Source of the DNA: Epinephelus fuscoguttatus
Taxonomy: Eukaryota > Chordata > Actinopteri > Perciformes > Serranidae
DNA: 64,000 nt
Assembly (NCBI RefSeq): GCF_011397635.1
Contig: NC_064753.1
Span: 33,132,322-33,196,321 of the forward strand
Direction of reading: 5' to 3'
Below are positions 1-10,460 of the stretch, piece by piece. The position numbers and the translations under genes are program-made. Numbering within the stretch: the first letter of the stretch is position 1; the number at the start of each line of letters is the position of its first letter. Below the pieces are notes generated by a model, which was not told the origin of the DNA, ran no database searches, and saw only the letters and a list, made by a program, of their open reading frames with translations.

Positions 1-255
1 TAAAGGAGTAAAGAAACCAGAAAATATTCACATTCAATCGGCTGGAATTAGAGAATTTTGATGTTTTTTTCCTGAAATATTATTTTAACCAATTAATTGA
101 TTATTAGTTAGCCACTAATTTAATAGTATTCAGTTCACTGATTAATACTCCAAGCTCTGATTTTCTAATCTGATTGGATGGAAAGGACATACCTGTCTTT
201 CCTCTTTTTGTTCAATGCAAGAGAAATATTAACCCATGATAATCTTAGAAAACAG

Positions 256-620
256 AAAATAACGTGGTGGTGCAGTGGTTAGCATTGTCACGTCACAGCA
301 AGAGGGTCCCTGCTTTGAACCCTCTTGGCCAGGGTTCAAACCTCAGGATGGGGGAGCCCTTATGTGCTAAGTTTGCATGTTCTTCGGGTACTCCAGCTTC
401 CTCCCACAGTCCAGAGACAGGTTAGGTTAATAGGTGACTCTAAATTGGCTGTAGGTGTGAATGTGAGTGTGAATGGTTGTCTGTCTCTATGTGTCAGCCC
501 TGTGATAGTCTGGTGACCTGTCCAGGGCGTACCCCGCCTCTCGCCCAATGTCAGCTGGGATAGGCTCCAGCACACCCGTGACTTCTAACAGGATAAGCAG
601 ATACGGAAAATGAATGAATT
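256..620 (+). mobile_element. teleost retroposon tail (RTE/SINE-like)
   Basis: The block runs from a tRNA-like head (gtggtgcagtggttagca) through a segment on 'cagtccagagacaggttagg' and 'agctgggataggctccag' to a 3' end reading gataagcagatacgg followed by gaatgaat. A second copy of the same segment lies in the opposite orientation at about 27110-27480. The motif set is familiar from many fish genomes as a short retroposon tail. It contains short open frames that are not genes. Confidence 0.6.
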
Positions 621-994
621 AAGTTGCATCAATAGTCAAATGTAACTGATAATAAATGTTTGGTTTACCTTAAATAAATTAAAGGGGGACAACACGTAAA
701 CTAAGAAATCCAATATGTTTAATCTATGGCCTAAAAAAGTTCATGTGAAATGAGCTACTCTCTCTAAAGGCCAGAAATCAGAGAAGTCTCAAACATGGGA
801 TGTCAATAAGTATAAAGTCTGGAGCTGCTCCACAAAGAACGGATGTGCGACTCATTTTGTGGACCCACACAATGTTTGTTTTCTTTTTTATACCCAAAAT
901 GACCTTTATTCTATTGTAGTGTTCCCAGCTGTGAAACAGAAATGTACCCATATACTCCTAACATTCCCCTGAGGACTCTAAATGTCATCTATAA

Positions 995-1315
995 CAGTGG
1001 ATCCCAAATGGTGGGTCGCAGGCCCATTCTGAATGGATCACAAGCGGCTCACAAATGTGTCAAGTTTGTAAAAAAAAAAAAACAACAACTTTACTTTTAA
1101 GTACAGTAAATTTCCAGCACAGAGCTTTTATTTTGAAGTGCCATTCTCTGTTGTAGTGTGAGTGACTAATGGACAGCTATTTGACAGAGACAGCAAACTA
1201 GCTTAACAACATGGCCAAACACAAGTATGACACTGAATTTATTAAACTGTGTGGCCTCAAACTAATGACTAAGGAGAAATCTGGACCCTGTGGCTGGACC
1301 AGTTGGGAACCACTG
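995..1315. mobile_element. hAT-type MITE with 8-bp target duplication
   Basis: The element starts cagtggatcccaaatgg and ends with the inverted counterpart ttgggaaccactg. It is flanked by ATCTATAA on the left and ATCTGTAA on the right, an 8-bp target-site duplication with one mismatch, as expected for hAT. The inside carries a decayed transposase-like stretch (…aaacacaagtatgacactg…) without an open frame. Confidence 0.65.
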
Positions 1316-2559
1316 ATCTGTAATATCTTTTCAAATTCTAGTCTACTGAGCAGTTCTGGACTTCATAACATATAGCATCATAAATTTGAAATTTGTTTTT
1401 TGCTTTTGGAAAGAGTTGTTCATGTTTACGGTTCACAAATATTGTTGGACTGTCTCAAATGGCCGCATTTCCCCTTTAAGGAAAGACACTAACAGTATCA
1501 TTTATGGCTACCATCTTTGTTATCTTCAGAAACATGGGAAATGGGTTAAATGTTGTGCTGTGCAGCAAACATAACAGTCCAAATCTTTTGGATTTTGGAA
1601 ATACTTTGAGAACAAGCACATGGTGTTACAAGGCCATTTTTTTTTCTCTCCTGAACATCAGCAGGTATTTATTTTTCAGAAAAAGGAATGCTTACCTCTG
1701 TGACCTGAATGTAATACGTGGCAGGCATAAACTGGGGCTGGGGATTTGCATGCTCTCTTTTGGGTGCTCCACTTTCGTTTACACATTCCACAGCACAGGC
1801 AAGTCAGGTGGATCTGACACCTTAAACTGCCTGAAGGTGAGTATGAGTAAGTGAGTGCGTCTAACTATCTTCTGTATGATAAACTGACTGACAAGCTGCT
1901 TCTTTTAGCAGCATTCATCAGCAAGAGAACAAGACTAAGAGTGTGAAGTCATGCAGTGTGTCCAATGGAGGTATTTCACTAAGGACCATGAAAGCTAACT
2001 TGTTGGTGGCACAAGAGGACAAGTCACATGAGTATCATTAGGGCTGGGTATATTGTTTGAAAAATTATAATACCAGTAGCCTTAAAGTGATGCCGATACC
2101 AACAGAGTACTTCCTTGGACTTCATTTGATACGCATCATGTGAAAAGAAGGCATATAGTACAGCCATACTTTCAAACGTTTTGGTGACATCTCCGCAGGT
2201 TGAACTGCAAACTCCACCACACCACAGACTGTATGGGTTGTAACTGGTAGTGGGCCAATCATGTGAGATTAAATCGAAGAACACTTGCAGTGTTTGGCTG
2301 CAAGAAAAACCTTACAAATGGTCATTATTTCTAGACCCCAGTACAAAAAGGATCGAATGCAGGTATTGTTTGACTGGAGAAGTTTTGATACTACTTCATA
2401 CTGCGTTATTTCAGTCGAAACCTTAAAAAGTGATGAGTAAGGATAAGCAGTAGCTATTTTTTCATATGGTCAGACTGTCCTGAAATTTCTCCAGGGAACA
2501 CAGCATGACTGTATCAGTGTGTGACGCTACTTCAATCGCCCCAATCATTATAGTCAATC

Positions 2560-3316
2560 TGGGGTAGGGTTGGACGATATCTCCTGAAAATTACATCATG
2601 ATATTTTTATATCTCGATATATCTCTCTGTCTCTGTCTCTGTCTCTCTTTCTGTCTCATTGTGTCATACGGATTGCTGTTAATTTATTATGTTGATCTGT
2701 TCTGTATGACATCTATTGCACGTCTGTCCGTCCTGGAAGAGGGATCCCTCCTCAGTGTCTCTTCCTGAGGTTTCTACCGTTTTTCCCCCCCCCATTAAAG
2801 GTTTTTTGGGGGGGAGTTTTTCCTTATCCGCTGTGAGGGTCCTAAGGACAGAGGGGTGTCGTATGCTGTAAAGCCCTGTGAGGCAAATTGTGATTTGTGA
2901 TATTGGGCTTTATAAATAAAAATGATTGAATTGAACTGATTGATTGATACACGTTACGTATCTCGTTATTTTGAATCTGCTCCAAAGCACTTCATCAATG
3001 CTTGGACTCGGAGACTCAATCCAACACAACAGTTGTGGGGATGACTTCTTTGTTGTTGTTGTTGTTGTTGTTGTTGCTTTGTTTTTCCAAAAATATTAAA
3101 ACAATGAGATTTTTGGTCAATAATCACCAATAATGTTACTTTATTACCAATTTTATTTTATCATTTATTTATTTTTTCTCATGTTACTTTATTCCTTACC
3201 TCGCTGACTTTTAATCTGCTGTGAATTTCTCTATATTTGCCTGTAAAGTCTAAATCTAAGACAATATGTTGATATATCTCGATAACAATATATATCTTCA
3301 TATTGCCCAGCCCTAG
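2560..3316. mobile_element. inverted-repeat element with nested retroposon
   Basis: The left end reads tagggttggacgatatctcc and the right end reads atattgcccagcccta, which are imperfect inverted repeats rich in gatatatc motifs. Similar flanking bases (tctgggg) on both sides may be the target duplication. The middle (about 2622-2949) is interrupted by a retroposon described separately, so the outer element is older than the insert. Confidence 0.45.
2622..2949 (+). mobile_element. retroposon with (TTGA)n-type tail, copy 1
   Basis: The segment runs from a tctctgtctctgtc stretch through 'gaagagggatccctcctcag' and 'ttccttatccgctgtgaggg' to 'gatattgggctttataaata' and a gattgattgat tail. A closely similar copy in the opposite orientation occupies about 59488-59815. 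The one-sided repeat tail indicates a non-LTR retroposon, but the family was not determined. Confidence 0.6.
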
Positions 3317-5454
3317 TCTGGGGACCATGAACGTCCGAACAAGATTTACTGACAATCCATGTGGATGTATTTCACCCAACAGACACACAAAAAGCAAAAA
3401 TAAACTAAGTACAATGTGCATAAAAAGCCCATGATGGCAAATCCGAGGCCTACTCTTTAAAAATATTAGTTGATCAAGACATTGTTCTCGATTGTGTGAC
3501 ACATCTGCAGTTGATTCTGGCTGTATAAATCATTTTAAAACAATAATGATATCCCTAAACTTAAGGTAAGGGCTCATACAATGGTTGTGTATTTGAAGCA
3601 AATGCTTTAGTGGAGCAAAAAAACCAAAACACAGATCCTCAAAGGAGATTGGACTCAAAAGCGTTATCGCCTCACCAAGTGATGTCTCAGGTTTTCCACT
3701 ATGAACTAATGTAAGAAATCTGCACCCATAAGGGACAATCAAAACATCTTAAAAAGAGACCCAAAACTCGGATTAAAAAAAGCCTCTCTGACATGCCTAG
3801 GCAGAGAGTGCCAAGCTGTTGCCAGAGACGCTATCAGCTCCCGAGAAGAGCGAGGAGGGAGCAGAGCAGGCGATGGCACACGTGGAGGAATTTAAACTCT
3901 CCCAGATAAGACAACTTGAAAGAGCCCGAGGTCTTGCTTCTTCTTCTTCTTCTTTTTTTTTTTTCTAAAAAAAACCTAAATGTTTTCCAGAGTTATTTCC
4001 ACAAAAAGCAGCTTTTGTAGAGCGAGGTGATAGACTTCTGACTCTGCTGTGTTCTGACCTACACTGAAGGCTGTTTGGCAACTCTTATTAGAAAACATGG
4101 AGACAGCTTTCTCTCAAATTCCTGGAATTTCTGAGCGTTATTTTTCAAAAGCCCACATTCAATTATAGATAACTTCTAACCAGGATCGCCTATACCTCTG
4201 GTTATCTCCCACTACGCTATCTGATGTTTTTATGTGAATTAATCTGAATCCATCAAGGAAAATATTTACGTCTCACCAGTCTCGACATGCATTTGGACTT
4301 GGAGGTTAGCGAGAGGTTGCCAGAGAGGTCAGCGGAGGTGCAGTTATAAACAGTAGCAGGTGCTTTTACAGGGCGGCCGAATCAGGAGCTTATCGTCACC
4401 CACTGCACACAATTTATCTCGGAGAAAGTGCTTTTCGGCTAAGAAACAGAGCAGCGATTTAAAACCACACAGGCTCTTCTGAGGGGCTCAGGAGTGACAA
4501 TGGCATTATGAGGGTTATTTAGAGGTTTAGGAGGCATTTGAGGGTTTTCTGTCAATGTAATCAGATTCCTTGCAGAGGCAAAGGGGGTAGTGAAGTTTGT
4601 AGGGAGCAGTTTGTGGCAGGATGGTCGTCAACACCATTAAGATTTACTTTTCCAAGAGTAGCAGCAGCAGGAAACTGCCCGGTCAATGAAAGCCAACATG
4701 AAATACCCACACCCAGAATTCAACCCAAAATCTTTCAGTGGGTGGTGTCCAGAAAGTTTAAGGAAACTCAGTTTACCTCACTTGGCAGAAAGTAATTCCT
4801 GTTTATCCGTGCAAGCCACTTATCAGCAGCTACACTGTATTATACAGTATATTCTAAACTAGCCCATATAATACAGTGAGGTAAACAGTAAGTGATACCT
4901 TTAAGTGGCTGTTGTGTTGTGCAAACACTTGGTAAATCTATCCCCAAACATATTCCTGTTGCTAAGCATTAAGTGCCTGAGGATGGGTTGAACATTATCA
5001 GGATTATTTTAAATATTCTAACATTTATGATGAACCTGACACACTGCCGAACATGAATTAAAGTGGATTAATGAAGAACGTCTGCAGCATTTCCTCCAAA
5101 CATGTTGATTTCACAAAGAGGCACTTTTAAACAGATTAAAGCTCTCATGTTCTGCTGTCTATATTATTACCATGACTGCACACACGCCTCTGAAATGTGT
5201 TTAAAAAGGTGTGTTCTGTAACTACAAAGAGAGCTTCAAGAAGCCAGAAAATGACAGGTTAAAAGGCAACAGTGGAGTCAGAGAGATCAACAGGAAGGTG
5301 ATGGTTGGCATGTTGATGCTTTGGTTGTTATGGAGAAAAATGTGCCAATGATTTAAAGAAATGTGATATAACTGTCTTATGTATGAGGATTCAGCTGTAT
5401 GAAACTAAATAGACATTAACACACACTGCTGCTGAAGCTTTACCCTCAACATAC

Positions 5455-5605
5455 CTGGTCTGGGGCTCAGAGGCAATAATTGATTTGGTCCAATTTGCCT
5501 GAGTTGGAAAACTTTGCGCACTTCGTCGCATCTGTTTGGACTCCCAAACGTGAATCCAGAGCAATACGCCAGGAAGAAAACGTACTTGGTCCACAGCACA
5601 CGCAT
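5455..5605 (-). CDS. gpc5: glypican-5-like, first coding exon (partial gene)
   Basis: This exon encodes the N-terminus of a glypican, a GPI-anchored heparan-sulfate proteoglycan of the cell surface that modulates growth-factor and morphogen signalling. The 50 codons start with a hydrophobic signal peptide (about residues 1-20). The mature start follows, with the first conserved glypican cysteine at residue 26 in the motif CDEVRKVFQLR, and the exon ends at LSPRPG. The spacing C-EVRK-FQ-R...LP-SPR-G is, from memory, closer to glypican-5 than to glypican-3 or the 1/2/4/6 group. The exon ends in a good donor (CAG then GTATGT) in phase 1, at the place where glypican-5 exon 1 is expected to end. 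Later exons are not in the window, so positions 1-5454 are intron 1. The nearby miR-17~92 cluster on the same strand supports the glypican-5 assignment. Which teleost paralogue it is cannot be told. Confidence 0.85.
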
Positions 5606-7772
5606 TTTAATGAAACCCGGGGTTAAAAATACTCCACATATAAAAATGTAAAAGAAGCTTGTCTGTAAGTTGAGGTTTCTTCTGAACCTTTAGTCCACTC
5701 AGGTGAGTCCCGTCCACATCTCAGGGTTTTTAGGATTTAGCGTCGGTCATGTGGCGTGTGTGTGTCACGTCGAGGAAACGCTTCAGATCATCTCGGTCCA
5801 CGCACGCGGAGGGAAAGTTGCAGCGGTGTGACGAGTCTGTTTGAAAGCGGCATGTTGTCCAAGTTGGCTGGACCGGCGGCAGAGGCGGTACCGTAACGTT
5901 ACCTGAACACCACTGCTGGATACACAGCCGAGCTGCGGCCTGACAGCGCCATCTAGTGGACCGGACCTGACTTCAGTTTATCACCCGATTTTATTTAATT
6001 ATTTATTTTTTTGTTGTGAGGGGGTTTTTTTGTTTTGGTGTTTGGACAATTAGACTGAGATTATTCTGTAAAACACATGCCTATATAAATGATTTTATTT
6101 TTATTTAGATTTCAATTATTTAGATCAATGATAATAATAATTGATTCTGATAAATAATGGTTTGTAGCTAATATGTATTTTTTATGGGATTTATTCACGG
6201 GTGGTTCGGCACAAGGCATTTCAATGTCCTTTATGCAAACCTGGGCCAAAGAAAGTTTAGATAATTAAATGCCACCTGACTAACTCTATGACGTTTTATA
6301 TAACTTTTTTTTAACTCTATAACATATAGCCTAATATATAACTTTTTTTCATCACATCTTATTTTTTATAATTCTATATTTATAATTCATTTTTATTTTA
6401 TCATCCTATTGCGCTGATTTTTAATAATTCTCCCCCTATTATTTCATCTTTTTTTAAATTTCTGTTCTCTGTAGTGTTTGAGTATCCTGACAAGCACTAT
6501 ATCTACAAACATATTTAAATTATTTGCTTAGTGACAACCACAAGCCTCCTAAAGCATGTCCATGTATCATTTTATTTAATTTAGTAAGACAGATGGTGCA
6601 AAAATAGGAGTTTGTTTCGTTTTTATGTCTAAAAATGTGGAATTATTGTTCTCCCTCAATTTATCCCAGCAAACTTTGAGAAGAGCCTGCACCAAGACTA
6701 ACATAATTTAGGAGCTGTTTTGATTTTATACAGACTTAAAACACATTCCCCCCCCCACAGGAATGGATTTGACCAAATTCAGATACACAGGATGAACCTT
6801 TTATTATTGTAGGTAAAGTGCAAGATTTATCTACCATGATAATTGTGCAGTATTCACATTAGTACTGTATTTTTTTTCCTGACACTTATTTACTGTCTAT
6901 TATTTATAAGTGTGAGGTTCAGTATATGGAGGATGTGGTTTTAACAGGTGGCACCCTACAGATGTAGCATCCCCTAATTTCATTGTTTTCCAAAAGTACA
7001 ATGACAATGAAAAGATGTTCTGATTTATACACACACACACACGGAAAAAGCTGCACCACTTCTCAAACATCGACCAAATTAGTTTTTTTAAAAAAGCCAT
7101 TTCAATTGTCTATTGTCTGCTATAATATGCAAAATGAATGACTGACTGCTTTAATAAGTTCCCTCAGTATGGCCCTGTATTGCTCTTGAATGTCAACTTC
7201 TGTTGTTCATTGCAGACTACACTACTGCTTAAATATATAAGATAAACCCAACTGGAAAACATGAATTCAGTGTGGTGGCAAAGATGCTCAACATGACAAC
7301 CACAATATCAGTAAATTGTTTAATCAGGAAGTCTAAGTGTGGAGAATCAAATGATACTGGATGTAAAACAGCCTTGTTTACCAACCATCACGTTGTTCCC
7401 CTATCCCAACTTATTTTAACCAGTGTGTTGTAGATGTGACATTACGAGGTACAAACATGATTTAAAACCTTTTCAAAAGCTTTCATTTAAAATCCAACTG
7501 AAACATAGGTCAACCTTAGGGTGAAAACTACTGTTAACACATATGTTAACACCTGTAACCCATTAAATGAAATTCGCATTGAACCATCCAGTGAAAAGTA
7601 TAGAAAATTTAATATAATTTAAGCAACATTACAGTTAACCAATTTAAAACACAACTACCACAAATGTAACACAGATCAAAATGGTCAGAACATTAAAGCA
7701 CATGAAGCTGAGTGCAGCAGTTTTTTTTAATTATCAGTCGGGTCATCATCCAGGTCAACTCCGTCTCCTCGT
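5606..7772. other. spacer between miR-92a and gpc5, with gpc5 promoter region
   Basis: About 5690-5950 is GC- and CpG-richer than its surroundings and lies immediately upstream of the glypican start on the minus strand, so it is the likely 5'UTR/promoter. The rest (5960-7770) is AT-rich, with short homopolymers and a small (CA)n near 7030. No exon was recognised. Any transcript running from the microRNA cluster into gpc5 would cross this 2.2-kb spacer. Confidence 0.4.
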
Positions 7773-7844
7773 TCCTATACAGGCCGGGACAAGTGCAATA
7801 CCTCGATGTACACAGCATTGCAACTAATCCCCACCTACACAGGA
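7773..7844 (-). ncRNA. mir92a: miR-92a precursor
   Basis: The mature 3' arm is at 7800-7779 with seed AUUGCAC, ending in CCCGGCCUGU. The 5' arm at 7836-7814 reads AGGUGGGGAUUAGUUGC. TCCTGTGTAGG pairs with the CCTGTATAGGA-type end. It is the last hairpin of the cluster. Confidence 0.95.
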
Positions 7845-7954
7845 AGGGACATCTCCAAATATTCAAAACATTATACACATCCACGTATGTGAAAATACCC
7901 ACCATGCGGCAAATGGCAATCTTTGTGAAAAGCAATCCCACTTGGTAGAACAGC

Positions 7955-8040
7955 TCATCAACCTAGTCAGTTTTGCATGGATTTGCACAGCAAACATCAG
8001 TTAAAGCTGAATGCAAACCAGCAAAACTGACCAAGTGATG
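7955..8040 (-). ncRNA. mir19b: miR-19b precursor
   Basis: The mature 3' arm is at 7989-7967 with seed GUGCAAA and the diagnostic AAUCCAUGC that separates 19b from 19a. The 5' arm is at 8028-8006 (AGUUUUGCUGGUUUGC…). CATCA and TGATG close the stem. Confidence 0.95.
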
Positions 8041-8097
8041 ATTAACAGATTTTCCATGATTATAAACCCTTAAACTTCACATAGATGCAGTTAGTTA

Positions 8098-8172
8098 GAA
8101 GTACTTCAAGTGCTTACATTGCAGTAGATAGGAGAAAAACACTACCTGCACTATAAGCACTTTAGTACTGCT
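8098..8172 (-). ncRNA. mir20a: miR-20a precursor
   Basis: The mature 5' arm is at 8164-8142 with seed AAAGUGC. It differs from miR-17 mainly by CUUAUAG in place of CUUACAG. The 3' arm is at 8125-8104 (ACUGCAAUGUAAGCAC…). Confidence 0.95.
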
Positions 8173-8301
8173 GAAACTGAGTCACTTGACGAGAACTGGC
8201 AAATACTCCTGGTTTTTAAACAGAGTTACATGTGGTATTATGCAAACAGATTGTGTTTGATGCGACACCCCCAAAACCAAGTCTAAACAGGTGGAGAGCA
8301 A

Positions 8302-8383
8302 GCAGGCCACCATCAGTTTTGCATAGATTTGCACAACTCATCTATTCTTGTAGTGCAACTATGCAAAACTAGCAGAGAACTGC
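8302..8383 (-). ncRNA. mir19a: miR-19a precursor
   Basis: The mature 3' arm is at 8335-8313 with seed GUGCAAA. The 5' arm (8371-8350) carries AGUUUUGCAUAGUUGCAC. The stem starts GCAGTTCTCTG and ends GTGGCCTGC, as in the vertebrate precursor. Confidence 0.95.
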
Positions 8384-8439
8384 AAGATAATTGAGCCCAA
8401 TTAGAAATTAAGAAAATGGTCTGGTGGCGCATATCACAG

Positions 8440-8520
8440 CCCCTTATGCCAGAAGGAGCACTTAGGGCAGTAGGTGCTAGTCTATTTCACTATCTGCACT
8501 AGATGCACCTTAGCACAAAG
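8440..8520 (-). ncRNA. mir18a: miR-18a precursor
   Basis: The mature 5' arm is at 8512-8490 with seed AAGGUGC. The 3' arm at 8471-8450 is the miR-18a passenger (ACUGCCCUAAGUGCUCC…). The hairpin base pairs CTTTGTGC-type with the GGCATAAGGGG-type strand. Confidence 0.95.
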
Positions 8521-8573
8521 ACAGTACGTCACATGACATGTTAACATCAAAGATTCTGCACATCAGTGTCAGG

Positions 8574-8646
8574 GTATTGCTGTAAGTGCCTCCACTGCAG
8601 TAGGTATGACATAGTACTACCTGCACTGTAAGCACTTTGACAATAC
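8574..8646 (-). ncRNA. mir17: miR-17 precursor
   Basis: The 5' arm at 8639-8617 carries the full miR-17-5p with seed AAAGUGC. The 3' arm at 8601-8579 is the passenger strand (ACUGCAGUGGAGGC…). GTATTG at the base pairs with CAATAC at the other end. It is the first hairpin of the cluster. Confidence 0.95.
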
Positions 8647-10189
8647 ACAGACTGATAACAGCTTCGCTGCCCTGTGGCCCCATGGGGAAGATGGTCACTC
8701 TGGTCCAGGTTGCAATCTGGGTTGAGGTCCTGCACTTCATGGTGAATCTGTAAATTAAAAAATGACGCATAGGAAAGGTTATTATGATAGCGGAGACGAC
8801 TTTTAGGCATTGCAACAAGTTACATAGGCAGGTTAGTGTGTGTGCGCACGTGTAGGCAGTTTATTGTGATTAAATCAATCTAAAAACGTGGAGATTGTTT
8901 TTTTATCACTATCTGAAATATGCACCACTATCACTAGGCAGACGGTGATTGAAGGAGTTAGCTGTTGAGACACAAGATGTTATGATTTATCGCAGCAGCA
9001 CGAGGTCACTGAAAACATGAATGAGCAGCGCAGCCTGCGGCCCGCGTTCCCTGCGACACGGGCGCGCCTGCGCAGGGAGCGGTGTTGTTCACCCCTCCCC
9101 CACCCGTCTTTAACATGGCGCCTCGAAGTGCGCCAACCTTAGCACAAATGACTTTAAACCAGCCAAGCTAAACGCCAACGTAGCACTGCACACTGAAATT
9201 CAGCAACCGCGTGTTGTTTTGTTTAGAGGAAACACCGTGGCTTGCGGTTTCGGACCTCCTAGAAAACACGGCTACCGTCCATGTAGGAGCAGAGGCTAGC
9301 AGCTAGCAGCAAACAGCAGCCGTGCGCTGGCTTGGGCAGGTAGCTTAGCTGCTGTTAGCTTTATGAAAACATGGCAAACCGTGATAACACTACTACAGTT
9401 ACATTTACAACCACTTTGGATGTGGCTGGGGAGCAGTTGTGGTGTTTTTAGCACAGCCGTTGGCTCATTTTTAGCTTTGGCTAGCAAGCTAATAAAATTA
9501 AGAGTTTGACGACACTGATTAGCCAACAACAAACGAGCACACGTTTTTAAAATACCCCAACAGTCCTATCCTGAAGGATTGGCTCTATTAACCCACTCCT
9601 GTCTTTATCTTAACGTGACAGCCGCCTTTATCATGTAATGTCCGTGGTTTACGAACATTACAACTGTGTTAAGTTTATGCAGCTAGGCTAAGCTAGCTAA
9701 GCTAAAACGCGCGGCCTAAAACTGCCCCATGTGCTGCTGCTTTGTTCTGGGGGGCACTTTAACTCACACACCACTGCACTCGAGACTGAGCAACAAATTA
9801 ACCAGATTTACAACTTTACTTTTCAAATATCGGACCTGCGTGTTTATACAAACTCGTGTTTTGTTAGCAGGAGGCCGGATTTTTTTCCAACTAGTTGCTA
9901 AAGCGCAGCGGAGAAAGCTCCGGACAGCTTTTCAAATCTCCCTCATTCCCTCAATGGTGGAGCAGAGGGGGCTGCCATGCGCCTCACGTTACACTGTTTT
10001 CATCGCCAGCATATCATTTATGTTTTAATGTTGGGATATCAGCCCTTCTCCCTCGCAGACGTGATGTTAAGACGCGTTAAAACAGGCGTAAAAGACATCG
10101 TTTGAGATTTCATTCAGCAGAGCAGAGACAAAAACATAACCCCAAACCCGACTTCCTTGCCGATAAACATGCGCTCGGTAGACACTCAC

Positions 10190-10315
10190 CAGCCGAAATC
10201 CACCATCTTCGCTCACTTGCTTGGGCTGCCGTGTAGTCTCTTACCGACAAAAGAGAGAAATAAATACGCAACTATTCCGAAAACTTTTCTACCGGCGGAC
10301 AAAAACGGAACATAA
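10190..10315 (-). ncRNA. putative first exon of the miR-17~92 host transcript
   Basis: A good splice donor (GGCTG then GTGAGT) sits at 10190/10189 on the minus strand. About 150 bases upstream is a TATAAA (10349-10344), which would set a start near 10315. The exon would be non-coding: a short ATG frame (MVDFGW) would run into a stop if joined to the first in-phase acceptor tried. The exon lies in CpG-rich sequence about 1.5 kb upstream of miR-17, as expected for a MIR17HG-like primary transcript. The downstream acceptor was not established. Confidence 0.4.
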
Positions 10316-10343
10316 AGTGAAGTCCGAGCCGATCGCGAGGCAA

Positions 10344-10349
10344 TTTATA
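10344..10349 (-). promoter_or_regulatory. TATA box candidate for the microRNA host gene
   Basis: TATAAA lies on the minus strand within GGGCTATAAATTGCC in CpG-rich surroundings. The nearest downstream splice donor is about 155 bases away, leaving room for a short first exon. The human MIR17HG core promoter is likewise reported to use a TATA-like element. Confidence 0.4.
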
Positions 10350-10460
10350 GCCCAGATACGCTGCTTAAAAATGATTGCGGGGTTAGGAAAGTGGCGCGAA
10401 GGCGACCAGTTGGTAACCATGTGGGTGAATGAAGGGCGGCTCCCACTGAACGTAAATATC

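Larger units (their letters stand above)
1..5454 (-). other. gpc5 intron 1 (part)
   Basis: This is non-coding sequence downstream of the glypican exon on the minus strand. It holds a retroposon tail (256-620), a small hAT-type MITE (995-1315), a larger inverted-repeat element with a nested retroposon (about 2560-3316) and a (GTT)n run near 3050-3076. Between about 4040 and 4520 the sequence is less repetitive and of balanced composition, and could be a conserved regulatory element. No exon was recognised. Confidence 0.55.
7773..8646 (-). ncRNA. mir17-92: miR-17~92 polycistronic microRNA cluster (six hairpins)
   Basis: Six microRNA hairpins lie within about 0.9 kb on the minus strand in the canonical order miR-17, miR-18a, miR-19a, miR-20a, miR-19b, miR-92a. 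All six mature arms were recognised by sequence, and each has a complementary opposite arm. The cluster is known across vertebrates as a MYC/E2F-driven regulator of proliferation, apoptosis and organ development, processed from one primary transcript (MIR17HG). Its position upstream of, and on the same strand as, a glypican-5 exon matches human 13q31.3. The complete six-member content resembles the fuller of the two teleost clusters. Short open frames across the hairpins are not proteins. Confidence 0.97.
9000..10460 (-). promoter_or_regulatory. CpG-rich promoter region of the miR-17~92 host gene
   Basis: This stretch is clearly richer in G+C and CpG than the AT-rich DNA on either side. It includes gggcgcgcctgcgcaggg near 9060, AACATGGCGCC near 9113 (a YY1-like core) and a TATAAA on the minus strand at 10349-10344. 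Its place directly upstream of the microRNA hairpins makes it the likely cluster promoter. Transcription in the other direction is also possible. Confidence 0.55.

Noticed and set aside
7693..7948. Overlapping open frames on both strands
   Set aside because: They run through the miR-92a hairpin. The symmetry of the hairpin explains open frames on both strands.
8547..8810. A coding exon on the minus strand with acceptor TTTACAG and an open frame leading into CAGGTAG
   Set aside because: The apparent donor and last codons are the miR-17 mature sequence and its hairpin. Joining to the exon at 10190 also gives an immediate stop.
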